DNA of 64,000 nt from Aquilaria yunnanensis (GCA_039654915.1 CM077593.1:53326501-53390500), one strand, 5' to 3'; counted from the stretch's first letter, positions 12,201-24,748 are shown. The notes: generated from the letters alone by a model not told the origin. Program-made: numbers and translations.

Positions 12201-12585
12201 GTGCAGAGACTCACCAGAAGAATAACCTCTCTTAGCAGGTTCATTTCCAGGTACGGAGATAGGTGTCGGCCTTTCTTCAAAGTCCTCACTAAGGCAGCAA
12301 AAAAGGGAGGCAACCTCGGAAGGGGTGATCATCCTTGGGATCAAGACTGTCAAAAAGCCTGGGAAGAACTTAAAATATACCTAGCCAGCCTGCCGACTCT
12401 ATGACAACCTCGCGAGGGAGAGCCCCTCGTATTATACCTCGCCGTCACGGAAAAAGCTGTGAGCTCGGTCCTCATGAAAGAAGAAGGGCCAAAACAATGG
12501 CCGGTCTACTATGTAAGTAACTCCCTGCATGGCGCCGAAGTCAGGTACCCTCTGCTACAAAAAGCTATATACGCCTTGGTGCTTG
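9210..12585 (+). pseudogene. Tat1 gag-pol, broken by three stops and truncated
   Basis: One reading frame runs from ATG 9210 (MSFMREFQ) to the fusion point, interrupted only by TAG 9261, TAG 9903 and TGA 12402. Gag has PATAWYNSLPPGTI and the ETIRDYVERFN block. A zinc-finger-like KFCQFHGDHGHDTEDC follows (about 10431-10475). The protease active site reads LLDDGSNTDVLF (about 10840-10875). Reverse transcriptase runs from about 11540 to 12250 with YVDD near 11965. A connection and the start of RNase H (YLAVTEKAVSSVL) follow. At both TAG codons the Tat2 relative has a glutamine-type codon in the same context (EL following), which fits C-to-T change. There are no frameshifts, so loss of function looks fairly recent apart from the truncation. 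Confidence 0.88.
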
Positions 12586-13932
12586 CTATTAGTAGAAATT
12601 TGATTTCTATTTCTTGTTTAGACAAGAAAGGTTTTTCATTTAGAATAAAGGACAAATGTTGTTCTATTTATTTGAATGAAATCTTTTATGGTAGTGCTCA
12701 ACTTAGCAATGGGTTGTATGTTCTAGACGTCGAAGATCCAATCTATAGTGTGAATACCAAGAAGGTCAGATTGAATGATTCAAAATTGACCTATCTCTGG
12801 CACTGTCAGTTGGGCCATATAAATGAGACCTGCATATCCAAGCTCCATAAGAATGGACTCTTGGACTCATTTGATTTTGAATCATATGAGACATGTGAGT
12901 CATGTTTGTTGGGCAAGATGACCAAAGCCCCATTCATAGGGCAAAGTGAAAGGGCTAATGACATACTAGGACTCATACATAGTGATGTATGTGGCCCTAT
13001 GTCTACACATGCTAGAGGAGGTTTTCAATACTTCATTACTTTCACTGATGACTTCAGCAGATATGGCTATGTGTATCTCATGAGACACAAGTCAGAATCC
13101 TTTTGAAAAGTTCAAAGAATTTAAGAATGAAGTAGAGAATCAACTCGGGAAGAGTATCAAAGTGCTTTAATCAGATCAAGGTGGAGAGTACCTGGATCGA
13201 GAATTCCTTGACTATCTGAAGGATTGTGGTATAGCATCACAACTCACTCCACCGGGTACACCTCAACGGAATGGTGTATCTGAAAGGAGAAATCGAACTC
13301 TGTTAGACATGGTTCGCTCTTTGATGAGTCAAGTTGACCTTCCAAACTCCTTTTGGGGGCATGCTCTAGAGACAGCCGCTTTTACACTAAACCGAGTTCC
13401 ATCTAAATTGGTTCAAAAGACACCATATGAGATATGGAGTGGGAGGCGTCCCAATTTGTCTTTTATGAAGATTTGCTGCTGTGACGCTTATGTGAAACGT
13501 CAAACCTCTGACAAACTAGGGCCCAAAGAAACAAAAGGTTACTATTTTTACAATCCTTCTGAGCAAAAAGTGTTTGTTGCTCGAACTGGTGTCTTCTTAG
13601 AGAAAGAGTTTATCTCTAAAGGAACTAGTGGGAGGAAAGTAGAACTTGAAGAAATTCAAGAACAACAAGGAGACAACGAACCTGAAATGGAACCTAAACA
13701 GACACCACAAGATGTTGTGGTTCAAGAGTCTGTTGCTGTAGCACAGAGCCCACGTAGGTCTGGTAGGATTTGGCGTGAGCGTAAAAGATATGAATTTCTC
13801 GTGACTCACACTGGTGATGTGATGCTCATGGGTTAGGATGAGCCCACAACCTACCAACAAGCTACGTCGGGGCCTGACTCTGAGAAGTGGGTAGTGGCCA
13901 TGAAATCCAAGATGGAATCCATGTATGAAAAC
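12586..13932 (+). pseudogene. Copia2 pol, 5' remnant (integrase)
   Basis: The region after protease (SRNLISISCLDKKGFSF) is followed by the integrase zinc-binding part (LWHCQLGH, CESCLLGKM) and catalytic core (HSDVCGPM, TFTDDFSRYG, ERRNRTLLDMVRS). Breaks compared with Copia1 are: one extra T near 13101 (frameshift); TAA near 13168 where Copia1 has CGA; loss of about 33 bp near 13528 between two CCCAAA repeats, removing SQKCLFVGYPK in frame; and a TAG at 13834. The fused frame 12459-13106 starts in Tat1 RNase H and continues in copia without a stop, so a chimeric frame exists by chance. Confidence 0.88.
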
Positions 13933-14960
13933 TGTTATGACCCTTCTTGAGGAAGGTAAAGAGTTTTGAATTAAGTTTAGAATTTTAATTTAAGTTTACT
14001 TAGCAAGAATAAAGGAGTTTACCGAAGTTCACTAAGTTCCGACAAGAATAAAGCTCTGAACTAAGTTCAGGGGCAAAATGGTAATTTTGCACCCTGAGTA
14101 GCCGGGACGAGTCCCGAGTGTTTTAAAATGAATTTTTAGAACTTAACTCTTAACTATAACTCAAACATGAAAAATAGACAAGAATTGAATCAAGAACTGT
14201 TAAGTTACAAAGATGGGGGACCTAATTGCACTTAACTTGAAACCTTGGTGATCTTGGTGTTAAGTGAGGGTTTAAGAAGGGAAAGAGGAGGAGAAGCTGC
14301 CATTAACACTTTCTTAAGCTTCCCTCACTCATTTCTCTCTCAAATTGAACTTGGAATCAAGTGATCTTGGTGTCAAGAGGTGCAATTAAGGGTGTATAAG
14401 CTTGGAGGATGCATTTTCAACCTTGAATTCATGTTTTTGAGGCTTGGAGAGGCATTTTTCTCCATCCCCTATTTTTGAACGAGGTAAGAGTTGTGTTCTT
14501 GATTGAATTCTTGGTATTTGGTTGATTGGAAGCTTGGGTTTTGGTTAGGAGGCAAGAATTTGATGTTTAGAGCTTTGTTTTTGGTTTGGAATTGTGTAGA
14601 ACTTTGGGAGCTTGTTTGAGGGAGGAGGAGCTTGATTCTTGCTTGGTTCTTGGAGTTAAGGTAAGGGAGTTGTGTTTTTAAGTTCATGGAATGCCATTAG
14701 CTTGGATTTGCTTGAGAAATTCGCGTGGTTTTAGCTAAGGCATTAAGGAAATGTTTTGGTGAATTATGGTGGACTAGCGGGATTGAGAGGAATTGTTTGA
14801 TGTTACAAGACATCATAGCTTAGTTTTTGATAGTTGGTTATGTTCTATGCAACATGTACTTTGTGTGTATGAAATTTGGTAGCTTTCTATGCATGTTTGA
14901 TATTTGTAATTGGTTGCCAAAGTTCATAGCAGTAAAATGCGCCAATTTTGCATTTCTACA

Positions 14961-15063
14961 GATTGGCGACGCGTCACCAATTTTAGGTTGAAACTAGTGA
15001 CGCGTCGCCAATCCAGTAAAACTGTGTCAGAACATCGACAACGGTTGGCGACGCGTCGCCGAG
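14961..15063. repeat. GC palindrome cluster in Tekay1 5' LTR
   Basis: Three copies of a motif around GGCGACGCGTCGCC occur within about 100 bp of AT-rich LTR: 14963-14980 (one base off), 14997-15012 and 15045-15059. The same cluster occurs in the 3' LTR. Confidence 0.9.
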
Positions 15064-15641
15064 ACAGCATCTGACACCCAATTTTGTTTTAGCATAACTT
15101 TTCGCTCGAGTGTCCGATTGAGGTGATTCAAGATTCCACTCGAAGCTAAGAGGGAGTACTATCACCTCAATGTTCTAAAAACAATTAAATTTTCTGAGTT
15201 TTAGATTTATATTAACTCAAAGTGGAGCCAAGTTTTTAAGGAAACTATGTTGCATTTGAACATAATTAGCTACCACTAGTTCAGGTGAGAGGTTTAGAAC
15301 CCTCATCAGGCTAGCTGTGCTATAGCCACGAGGCCACGAGGTGAAACCTTGTTCATCTAGTCTACATCAACAAGGCCCTGCGGCCTAGTCTACAAAGTCC
15401 CACCATAATTCCCCTGCATAACAACTAGGTGAGAGGTTTTATGATTGTTTGTGCTTGCTATGGTTCGCCCTTGGGCCTAGTGCCAGGTTGCTAAGTGGTT
15501 GCGCTTGGCCTAGTAAGGAGGACTACTTGAGGAGAGGTCTACGGACTTGGTTATATGCATATATACTAGTACCCTCATGCTGTGTGAGCTCGCAGCCAGA
15601 GTCCTAGGTTTTTCTTGCAGGTACTTGGAAGAACCTTTACT

Positions 15642-15659
15642 GAGAATTATTGAATTCTC
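15642..15659 (+). promoter_or_regulatory. Conserved LTR hairpin (Tekay1 5' LTR)
   Basis: The stem is GAGAATT/AATTCTC with loop ATTG, flanked by CTTTACT and ACTCCC. The 3' LTR copy is at 22870-22887. Its role is unknown. It lies about 75-90 bp past a TATA-like stretch, so it may be near the start of the transcript (inference). Confidence 0.7.
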
Positions 15660-16341
15660 ACTCCCTATTTGTTATGCAGAGCCTAGAGTAGCTAGACCGG
15701 ATAATCGCTGAGGATTATCGCGGTAGTGAGCTTTTTGGTGTGTAAAGGTAAGGTAGTTGAGAAACCTTGAGTTTCTAGTTTGCCTAAGTGCTCAGTTGGT
15801 TTGTTGGTCAGGTAGCAGTACTAACTTGTTTCTTCCTTTGGCTGCAGAGCCTAGTCGCACTTCACAAAGGATTTGTGAGACTCGCCACTGGGACGAGTGT
15901 CCAAAGTGGGAGCTAGGGTAAAGAGAGCTCAGCAAAGTCTTGTATTTTGATACAGTACTTTCTTTTGCCTCCATAATCTATGTTATAAAGAGTCCTTGAC
16001 TCAGGATTGTTCTTGGGTGGGAGCATTAGTTACTTCATTGTATGAATGCTTTCACGAGTTGTTTATGTGTAGTTAACCACACAAATTGTTGATTTTGATA
16101 TGCTTTGGCAGTTTGTATATATTTGGGCAGAAATTACTCGGCCGAGTTCTTATTTAATCTTTTATGGTTTTAATAAACCAAGTCAAAGCATAAGATCATA
16201 CATATTGCATTTTTAGGTTAGTCAACTAGTAGCATCGAATTTAATCCAAACACATACTCAGCTAGCCAATTACAATCCACCGTGAGACATACGCTAACAG
16301 GGTATCCCGGGCAGGGGAACGGGGGATCGGGTCAGTGTTTT

Positions 16342-16353
16342 TGGTATCAGAGC
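16342..16353 (+). other. Tekay1 primer-binding site (initiator tRNA-Met)
   Basis: TGGTATCAGAGC is complementary to the 3' end of plant initiator methionine tRNA. Unusually, it starts 42 bases after the LTR end. Tekay2 has the same gap. Confidence 0.85.
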
Positions 16354-16477
16354 TAAGGGTTTATTTCATAGATATTGGAGGCGTAGACTGAGATCTAGTT
16401 TAGAAAGTCCAAGTGCTAGGAAGTTAGTACTGACCAACATCTGGGGAAATGTTGTCTGGCTGTGGTTGCAGGTTACC

Positions 16478-19400
16478 ATGGTTGATACTAGATCTGGAGC
16501 TTCAAGGGGAACTAGGGAACCTGGTGAGGGTTCTAGTGACCCCATTGTGGCGAGGCTGGATGAGATATCCAGGGTGCTACAGGGGTTGACTGAGACTATG
16601 GCTCAAGTGGCACAGGGTATGAACACTCTTGTGATAGAGATGTTCAGGGATTATGAGGACAGAGGTGCTGTCCAGGAGGAGAATGAACCACAGCAGGAGC
16701 AGGAAAGGCATGCTGAGCAGTAGCAAGTGCCTAGAGCTCATGAACCCAGAAATCAAGTTCATGAGGAGGTTGAGGAACCAAAGATGATGGAGGCTCCAAG
16801 GAGGGGAGACACTCCACACCAGATGAGACTGCTGGAGAAGTTCAAGACTGTTGATCCACCTAGTTTTGACGGGATAGGAGATCCTGACAGAGCAGAGGAC
16901 TGGTTGTCTGTTATGAACAGACTCTTCACTTGTGGTGGTTATGAGTCAGAGCAGATGATGGTTTTGGTACCATTCTTTCTGAGAGGGAGAGCCAATCTTT
17001 GGTGGGATGACGTGATGGAGTTGCTGAGGGAGAGTAATGGCACTCATCCAGAGCACAAGAAAATGGTGCTCAAGTGGTCAGACTTCGAGAAGAAGTTCAG
17101 ACAGGAGTACATCAGTGAAGCTGCACAGGATCATAGGAGGATCCAGTTTGAGAATCTGACACAGGGAGAGATGTCTATGCGGGACTATGAGCAGCACTAC
17201 AATTCACTTATCCAGTATGCTCCGTATATGTTGGGTAATGATGAGCTGAAAGCTAAGAAGTTTTCCCAGGGTTTGAAGCGTTTATTCAGGAGGTATATGG
17301 CGACCGTTGATATCAGAAGCTATCGCCAGGTGGTTCAGAAGGCATTGGCCTTGGAAAGGGAATTCGAGGATTCCAGAGTACCCGTGAAAAAGGTGGAAGT
17401 TGGACCATCCAACTTGGGAAAAAGTGCTGGGAAGCGACCGATGGTGGGGAACCAGGATCCATTTAAGAGGAGGAGGACAGGTTTATGTCCAAGGTGCAGA
17501 CGGTTTCATGGTGGCAGACCATGTACACTGGGTACAGAGACCTGTAATATCTATGGCCAGAGAGGGCATTGGGCGAGGGACTGCCCAAGAGTTCGACCGA
17601 TGACAGGACCGCCTCGGACTTTACCACCAGTACCACTTGCTATCGGGAATAGGCCAGGTCTGGCCACAGCAGCAGTTGAGCCGAGAGTCTACACTCTGTC
17701 GAGTCAGGTGGCCAAAGAATCGCCAGCTGTTCGAGGTAATTTTTCTTTTCAGAATGGTAGTGTTAGAGTGCTTTTCGATACGGGAGCTACTCTTTCAGTG
17801 ATATCTTCTGCCTTGGTAGATAAGCTTAGTTTGCAGCATGAAATTTCAGGTGAGTTGAGACTCATCAGGACTGCAGGGAGAGGTTTTATTGTGACCAATG
17901 AAGTGGTTACTAGGTACCCCTTGCAGTTAGGTGATCATGGATTTTGTTGTGAGTTGTGGGTGATTGAACTGAGATCTTATGATCTAGTGTTGGGAATGGA
18001 CTGGTTGAGTAAGCATAAAGCACAAATTGACTGTGCGAATCACTCAGTTGACATCACTGATGCTCAAGGAGCTAGAGTGACTTGCACAGGAGGGTTGGCA
18101 TCTAGTGCTAAGAGTTTACACCTTAGACTTATGGATACCATCCCTGTAATTGGTGAAGAAGAGTATTATTCGTTGAATGGAGTGGCTATAGAGGAGGAAT
18201 TGGGGAGGATTCCTGTAGCTAATCAGTTCCCTGAGGTGTTTCCAGTGGACTTACCTGGGTTACCACCTAGGAGGGATACTGAGTTTGCTATCCATCTGCA
18301 ACCAGGGGTTGAGCTTATTTTAGTACCACCTTATAGGATGTCAGCTCCTGAGATTGATGAATTGAAGAAGCAGTTGGAGGAACTGCTAAGGAAGGGCTTT
18401 ATAAGGCCAAGTGTATCACCGTGGGGAGCTCCAGTGTTATTTGTTAAGAAGAAATATGGGACTTTCAGGTTGTGCATCGATTACAGGAAGTTGAATGCAG
18501 TGACAGTTAAGAATAAGTATCCACTTCCTAGAGTTGATGATTTGTTTGACAGACTCAGAGGAGCGAGAGTGTTTTCCAGGATTGATCTTCGGTCTGGGTA
18601 TTTTCCGATCAAAGTTAAGGAGGAAGACATTCCGAAGACTCCCTTCAGGACAAGGTACGGACATTATGAGTATACGGTTATGCCTTTCGGTGTGACCAAT
18701 GCTCCAGCAGTGTTTATGGAAGCTATGAATCGGATCTTTAAGCCATTTTTGGATCAGTTCGTTGAGGTCTTCATCGATGATATTCTGCTTTATTCACAGT
18801 CTACAGCACAGCATGACGAGCACCTTAGCACAGTTTTGCAAGTGCTGAAGAATAATCAGTACTACGCAAAATTGTCTAAGTGTGAGTTTTGGTCCGAGAG
18901 GATTCAGTTTTTGGGGCATATCATCAGTGCTCAGGGTTTGTCAGTTGATCCTAAAAAAGTTCAAGCAGTAGTTGAGTGGAAGATACCGAGTACAGTTACA
19001 GAGGTCAGGAGTTTCTTGGGTTTGGCAGGTTATTACAGACGCTTCATAGAGAAATTCTCTGTGATAGCTACACCGTTGACAGCGTTGACCAAGAAGGCTC
19101 AGAAATTTGAGTGGACACCGAAGTGTGAAGAAGCTTACATGAAATTGAAGGAAAAGTTGACTAGTGCACCTATACTTGTCTTGCCAGATCCGGACAGAGC
19201 TTTTACAGTTTATACTGATGCATCAGGTTCAGGTTTGGGTTCTGTGCTGATGCAGGATAGTTAGGTGATTGCTTATGGTTCGAGACAGCTGAGGCCTAAC
19301 GAGTTGAACTATCCTGTTTATGATCTTGAGCTTGCAGCAGTGATCTTTGCACTGAAGTTGTGGAGGCATTATTTGATGGGGAGATCGTTCAGAATCTTCA

Positions 19401-21196
19401 CCGACCACAAAAGTTTGAAATATTTGTTTACCCAGAAGGATTTGAACATGAGACAGCGGCGATGGATTGAATACATTAAAGATTATGACTGTTCGATTGA
19501 CTATTGTGTGGGTAAAGGAAATGTGGTAGCAGATGCTTTGAGCCGGAAGTACACAGGAGTGATCTTGTCTAAGGATCAGGTTACAGACTCCTCTGATGAA
19601 GTGTTGAGGAACTGTTTCTTAGCTTTGCATGAATTATGGCAAAGTCGAGAAAAATCCCTAGTCTACGTTTTGGAAGTTCAGTCGGCTTGGTTAGGCAGAG
19701 TCAGAGAAGCTCAGATGAAAGATCCACTATTGAAGAAGATTTCAGGTGAAGCTAAGTCTGGTGCTTTGAAAAAGGAGTTCAGATACAAAGATGGAATACT
19801 ACACTATGGTGATCGACTCTATGTACCGAATGTTGAGGGACTTAGGCAGCAAGTCCTACAGGAGGCACATAGTAGTACTTTGAGTATCCACCCTGGTATT
19901 AGTAAGATGTATCAAGATGTGAAGACACACTTTTGGTGGCCAGGATTGAAAAGAGATGTAAGAGGACATGTGGCAAAGTGTTTGACATGTCAGGTGGTGA
20001 AAGCTGAACATCAGAAACCAGCAGGCACACTACAGAGTCTATCTCTGCCAGTGAGAAAGTGGGGATCCGTTACTATGGATTTCCTAGTGGGGCTACCGGC
20101 CACCCGGAGTCAGCATGATGCTATTTGGGTGGTGATTGATAGATTGACAAAGTCGGCACACTTTATACCGATCAGAGTCACCTACACATTGGAGAAGTTG
20201 GCTCAGTTGTATCTTAGGGAGATTGTAAGACTCCATGGGATACCGGATCAGATCATATCAGACAGAGATCCACGATTTACATCACGGTTCTGGAATGCTT
20301 TTCAAGAAGCATTGGGCAGTAAAGTTAGCCTCAGTATTGCTTTTCATCCACAGACTGACGGCCAATCCGAGAGGGTAATTTAGACTTTGGAGGACATGTG
20401 ACGCATGTGTGTCATTGACTTCAGAGGTGATTGGGATCAGCACTTACCACTGATCGAGTTTGCTTATAATAACAGTCATCAAACTGTTATTGGGATGTCG
20501 CCCTATGAAGCTTTGTATGGGAGACGGTGTATGACACCTCATTGTTGGGTAGATCCAGCAGACAGAGTAGTCATTGGACCTGAAATCATAGCTGACACTA
20601 CAGCTAAGATTAAGTTGATCCAGCAGCGGATCAAGATAGCCAATGATAGGCAGACCAAGTATGCGAACTTGAGGAGAAGAGATTTGAGTTTTGAAGTTGG
20701 AGATAAGGTTCTTTTGAAAGTGTCGCCCATGAAAGGAGTTAGTCGTGTTGGGCAAAGGGGCAAGTTAGCTCCTAGGTTTATTGGACCTTATGAAGTGTTG
20801 GAGAAGGTAGGAAAGGTTGCTTATCGGTTGGCATTACCGCCTAACCTTTCTCAGGTGCATAACGTATTTCACGTTAGTCTACTCAGGAAGTGCACAGTGG
20901 AACCGGGACAGGTAGTAAATCCTTCAGTAATACCTATTCAGGAGGACTTGACCTACGAAGAGAAACCAGTTCATATATTGGATAGGCAAGTCAAGAAACT
21001 GCGGACTAAGTGGATTCCGATGGTTAAGATCCTTTGGTCTAACCATAGTGAGGAGGAAGCTACCTGGGAGACAGAGCAGGATATGCTGTAAAGGTATCCA
21101 AGTGTTTTTCCAGAGTTACAGCGGAATTTGGGGGACCAAATTCCAGAAGGAGGGGAGAATGTTATGACCCTTCTTGAGGAAGGTAAAGAGTTTTGA
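16478..21196 (+). pseudogene. Tekay1 gag-pol-chromodomain, broken by five stops
   Basis: One frame without frameshifts starts at ATG 16478 (MVDTRSG). Gag has a coiled, acidic N-terminus and [12 protein letters not shown]. The zinc knuckle reads [14 protein letters not shown], so the second cysteine is tyrosine. Protease has [12 protein letters not shown]. Reverse transcriptase has [20 protein letters not shown] and FIDD, RNase H has [10 protein letters not shown], and integrase has its zinc part and DDE core. A chromodomain-like tail follows. Stops are TAG 16721, TAG 19262, TAG 20381, TGA 20399 and TAA 21089. The three TAGs are CAG in Tekay2. After the last stop the frame stays open through the polypurine tract and ends at TGA 21194 inside the LTR, as in Tekay2. 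Confidence 0.93.
21146..21159 (+). other. Tekay1 polypurine tract
   Basis: GAAGGAGGGGAGAA lies directly before the TGTTATGACC start of the 3' LTR. It is identical to Tekay2 58847-58860. In the pol frame it encodes the residues EGGEN. Confidence 0.9.
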
Positions 21197-22188
21197 ATTA
21201 AGTTTAGAATTTTAATTTAAGTTTACTTAGCAAGAATAAAGGAGTTTACCGAAGTTCACTAAGTTCCTACAAGAATAAAGCTCTGAACGAAGTTCAGGGG
21301 CAAAATGGTAATTTTGCAACCTGAGTAGCCGGGACGAGTCCCGAGTGTTTTAAAATGAATTTTTAGAACTTAACTCTTAACGATAACTCAAACTTGACAA
21401 ATAGACAAGAATTGAATCAAGAACTGTTAAGTTACAAAGATGGGGGACCTAATTGCACTTAACTTGAAACCTTGGTGATCTTGGTGTTAAGTGAGGGTTT
21501 AAGAAGGGAAAGAGGAGGAGAATTTTCCATTAACACGTTCTTAAGCTTCCCTCACTCATTTTTCTCACAAATTGAACTTGGAATCAAGTGATCTTGGTGT
21601 CAAGAGGTGCAATTAAGGGTGTATAAGCTTGGAGGATGCATTTTCAACCTTGAATTCATGTTTTTGAGGCTTGGAGAGGCGTTTTCCTCCATCCCCTGTT
21701 TTTGAACGAGGTAAGAGTTGTGTTCTTGATTGAATTCTTGGTATTTGGTTGATTGGAAGCTTGGGTTTTGGTTAGGAGGCAAGAATTTGATGTTTAGAGC
21801 TTTGTTTTTGGTTTGGAATTGTGTAGAACTTTGGGAGCTTGTTTGAGGGAGGAGGAGCTTGATTCTTGCTTGGTTCTTGGAGTTAAGGTAAGGGAGTTGT
21901 GTTTTTAAGTTCATGGAATGCCATTAGCTTGGATTTGCTTGAGAAATTCGAGTGGTTTTAGCTAAGGCATTAAGGAAATGTTTTGGTGAATTATGGTGGA
22001 CTAGCGGGATTGATAGGAATTGTTTGATGTTACAAGACATCATAGCTTAGCTTTTGAAAGTTGGTTATGTTCTATGCAACATGTACTTTGTGTGTATGAA
22101 ATTTGGTAGCTTTCTATGCATGTTTGATATGTGTAATTGGTTGCCAAAGTTCATAGCAGTAAAATGCGCCAATTTTGCATTTCTGCAG

Positions 22189-22292
22189 ATTGGCGACACG
22201 TCACCAATTTCAGGTCAAAACCAGCGACGCGTCGCCAATCCAGTAAAACTGTGTCAGAACGTCGACAACGGTTGGCGACGCGTCGCCGAGAC
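22189..22292. repeat. GC palindrome cluster in Tekay1 3' LTR
   Basis: These are three copies around GACGCGTC, matching the 5' LTR cluster. The first has lost one CG (GACACGTCACC). The third, GGCGACGCGTCGCC, is intact. Confidence 0.9.
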
Positions 22293-23258
22293 AGCATCTG
22301 ACACCCGATTTTGTTTTCAGCATAACTTTTCGCTCGGGTGTCCGATTGAGGTGATTCAAGATTCCACTCGAAGCTAAGAGGGAGTACTATCACCTCAATG
22401 TCTAAAAACACTTAAATTGTCTGAGTTTTAGATTTATATTAACTCAAAGTGGAGGCAAGTTTTTGAGGAAACTATGTTGCATTTGAACATAATTAGCTAC
22501 CACTAGTTCAGGTGAGAGGTTTAGAACCCTCATCAGCCTAGCCGTGCCATAGCCACGAGGCCACGAGGTGAAACCTTGTTCATCTAGTCTACATCAACAA
22601 GGCCCTGCGGCCTAGTCTACAAAGTCCCACCATCATTCCCCTGCATAACAACTAGGTGAGAGGTTTTATGATTGTTTGTGGCTTGCTAAGGTTCGCCCTT
22701 GGGCCGAGTGCCAGGTTGCTAAGTGGTTGCGCTTGGCCTGGTAAGGAGGACTACTTGAGGAGAGGTCTACGGACCTGGTTATATGCATATATACTAGTAC
22801 CCTTATGCTGTGTGAGCTCGCAGCCAAAGTCCTAGGTTTTTCTTACAGGTACTTGGAAGACCCCTTACTGAGAATTATTGAATTCTCACTCCCTGTTTGT
22901 TATGCAGAGCCTGGAGTAGCTAGACCGGATAATCGCTGAGGATTATCACGGTAGTGAGCTTTTTGGTGTGTAAAGGTAAGGTAGTTGAGAAACCTTGAGT
23001 TTCTAGTTTGCCTAAGTGCTCAGTTGGTTTGTTGGTCAGGTAGCAGTACTAACTTGTTTCTTCCTTTGGCTGCAGAGCCTAGTAGCACTTGGCAGAGGAT
23101 TTGTGAGACTCGCCACTGGGACGGGTGTCCAAAGTGGGAGCTAGGGTAAAGAGAGCTCAGCAAAGTCTTGTATTTTGATACAGTACTTTCTTTTGCCTCC
23201 ATAATCTATGTTATAAAGAGTCCTTGACTCAGGATTGTTCTTACGTGGGAGCATTAGT

Positions 23259-24676
23259 TGTTGGGTTTCGGGAGCCAAACAGCGCAGCGGAATTTAACCG
23301 AAACCCTCCAGGATCCAAGTGAAACGGGGTAAACCGGGTGTTCGAAAATTTCATACCTAATTTTCGGTTGAGATCTCTCACTCAACTGTAGAGTCGAATC
23401 ACAAAACCTGAACAGTTGACGTGTTCAGGCTCTCTATGGTATCCACACGAGCCTCTCAGGATCACCACGCTTCCACCACGTCCCGGCAGATGCGTTTCTC
23501 TTGCGCTCGCAGTGCTAGCTTGCGTCCTCCAAGGAATTGCAAGATAAGAGTGTGGCTGTCCTTTTGGGAGGCTAGGGCAAGGAGACCTGCGAATTTCTCA
23601 CTTAAAAGTTATATTTATAGTGAGACTCAACTTCCAGGCCTAATGGGTTTCAAAGCCCTAATCCAATTAGGATTTAATTTCGGGCTTAATAATAGCTCAA
23701 CTCCTTGGCCCATTATTAATACGAAATTAAAGTGAAACCATAACCCAAATAATTAGCCCTTGCACTCCAATGATCCAAATAGCTCTATGTGTGCGACCCA
23801 ATAGGCTCTTGCCATGTTGGCAATGATCATAAATCACATTTATGATCATAAGCAATGAGCGGTGTCTAGCAACACATCATTGCTACCTAAGTGACAAGAT
23901 TGTCGGTGAATCGACTAAACCTTTATGATCATCACCGATATATGCCATTGTCCCTTTGTCCAAGATATCAAGACTAAGCACAAGACATGGAATGTGTCAC
24001 TCTCGTATAGCCCAATCTTTGGTTTCTTGATTACTGAGTAGACTAACTTAAACTGATGACATTGATATCATATATCAACTCATCGGAGCATGGCCATGCA
24101 TTTTCTAAGTCTCACTCTATCAAGGGGCCCAAAGATATCACTCCCGTTACATAGGAGGGACAAATCCCATCTTGATCATACAAATCCCTCCGCATGATAT
24201 GTGACATACCCAATGACCTCCTTCAAGTTCACTCAGTTACGAGCAACAAAGGAAAGTATCAAAGTATGTGACTCACATGTAGGGAACCTTGATGATCTTA
24301 GGTCGAAGGACTACATATACCATGATCACTATGAGAATCACTTATGACACTCATATAACGATCCATGAAGTGTTCTCATAGTGGGTCGGTCCAGTACACA
24401 AGTTCTCCAACTTGTACCCATATGTAGACTACATATCTCATATTAGTCTCCACATATGCTAGTCATTATGTATTATTGCAACCCGCTCCACAATAATACT
24501 AGACTAGGGACATTTAAGAATATCATTATTCTAGGGTTACAATTATGTTTATTACGTTACGCAGAAAAAAAACAACAAACAAAATTGCTGGATTAATGCC
24601 TCAATAAAATATCATGACTCAATGTGCAAAAATACAATCATCTCATGATTGGCTTTTTTTGGGCACAACACTAACA
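23259..24676 (-). repeat. Copia1 3' LTR
   Basis: On the plus strand it runs TGTTGGGTTTCGG to CACTAACA. The element-sense TATAAATA box is on the minus strand near 23620, about 360 bp before the LTR end in element sense. Confidence 0.96.
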
Positions 24677-24687
24677 ATCTCCCACTT
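24677..24687 (-). other. Copia1 polypurine tract
   Basis: The minus strand reads AAGTGGGAGAT immediately before the TGTTAGTG start of the 3' LTR. Confidence 0.85.
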
Positions 24688-24748
24688 GCACTAAAAGCCA
24701 ATCATCCATGTATCTAATACCGATGGACCTAGAATGGCTATCATGCTT

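Larger units (their letters stand above)
8177..12585 (+). mobile_element. Tat1: truncated Tat/Ogre-type Ty3/gypsy element
   Basis: The order is 5' LTR (8177-9040), a tRNA-primer-like site, then gag, protease and reverse transcriptase in one frame, ending abruptly at about 12585 at the start of RNase H. Integrase, polypurine tract and 3' LTR are missing. The reverse transcriptase wording (FRNLNDACPKDSYPLPPIDQ, then YVDD) is typical of the non-chromovirus Tat lineage. It is visibly richer in G+C than the DNA around it. It sits in the first bases of an inverted Tekay-like LTR. The right border is a fusion to copia sequence, not an insertion border. Confidence 0.88.
13933..16299 (+). repeat. Tekay1 5' LTR
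   Basis: It begins TGTTATGACCC and ends CGCTAACA. It contains a palindrome cluster (14961-15063), a TATA-rich stretch (about 15551-15567) and a hairpin GAGAATT-ATTG-AATTCTC (15642-15659). Confidence 0.95.

Noticed and set aside
23421..23735. Open frame repeated in six places (2638, 23421, 30322, 34389, 42369, 46014) reading ASTTSxQMRFSCARSASLRP
   Set aside because: It lies antisense inside the copia LTR in every copy. Conservation follows from LTR similarity, and there is no recognisable domain or upstream signal.
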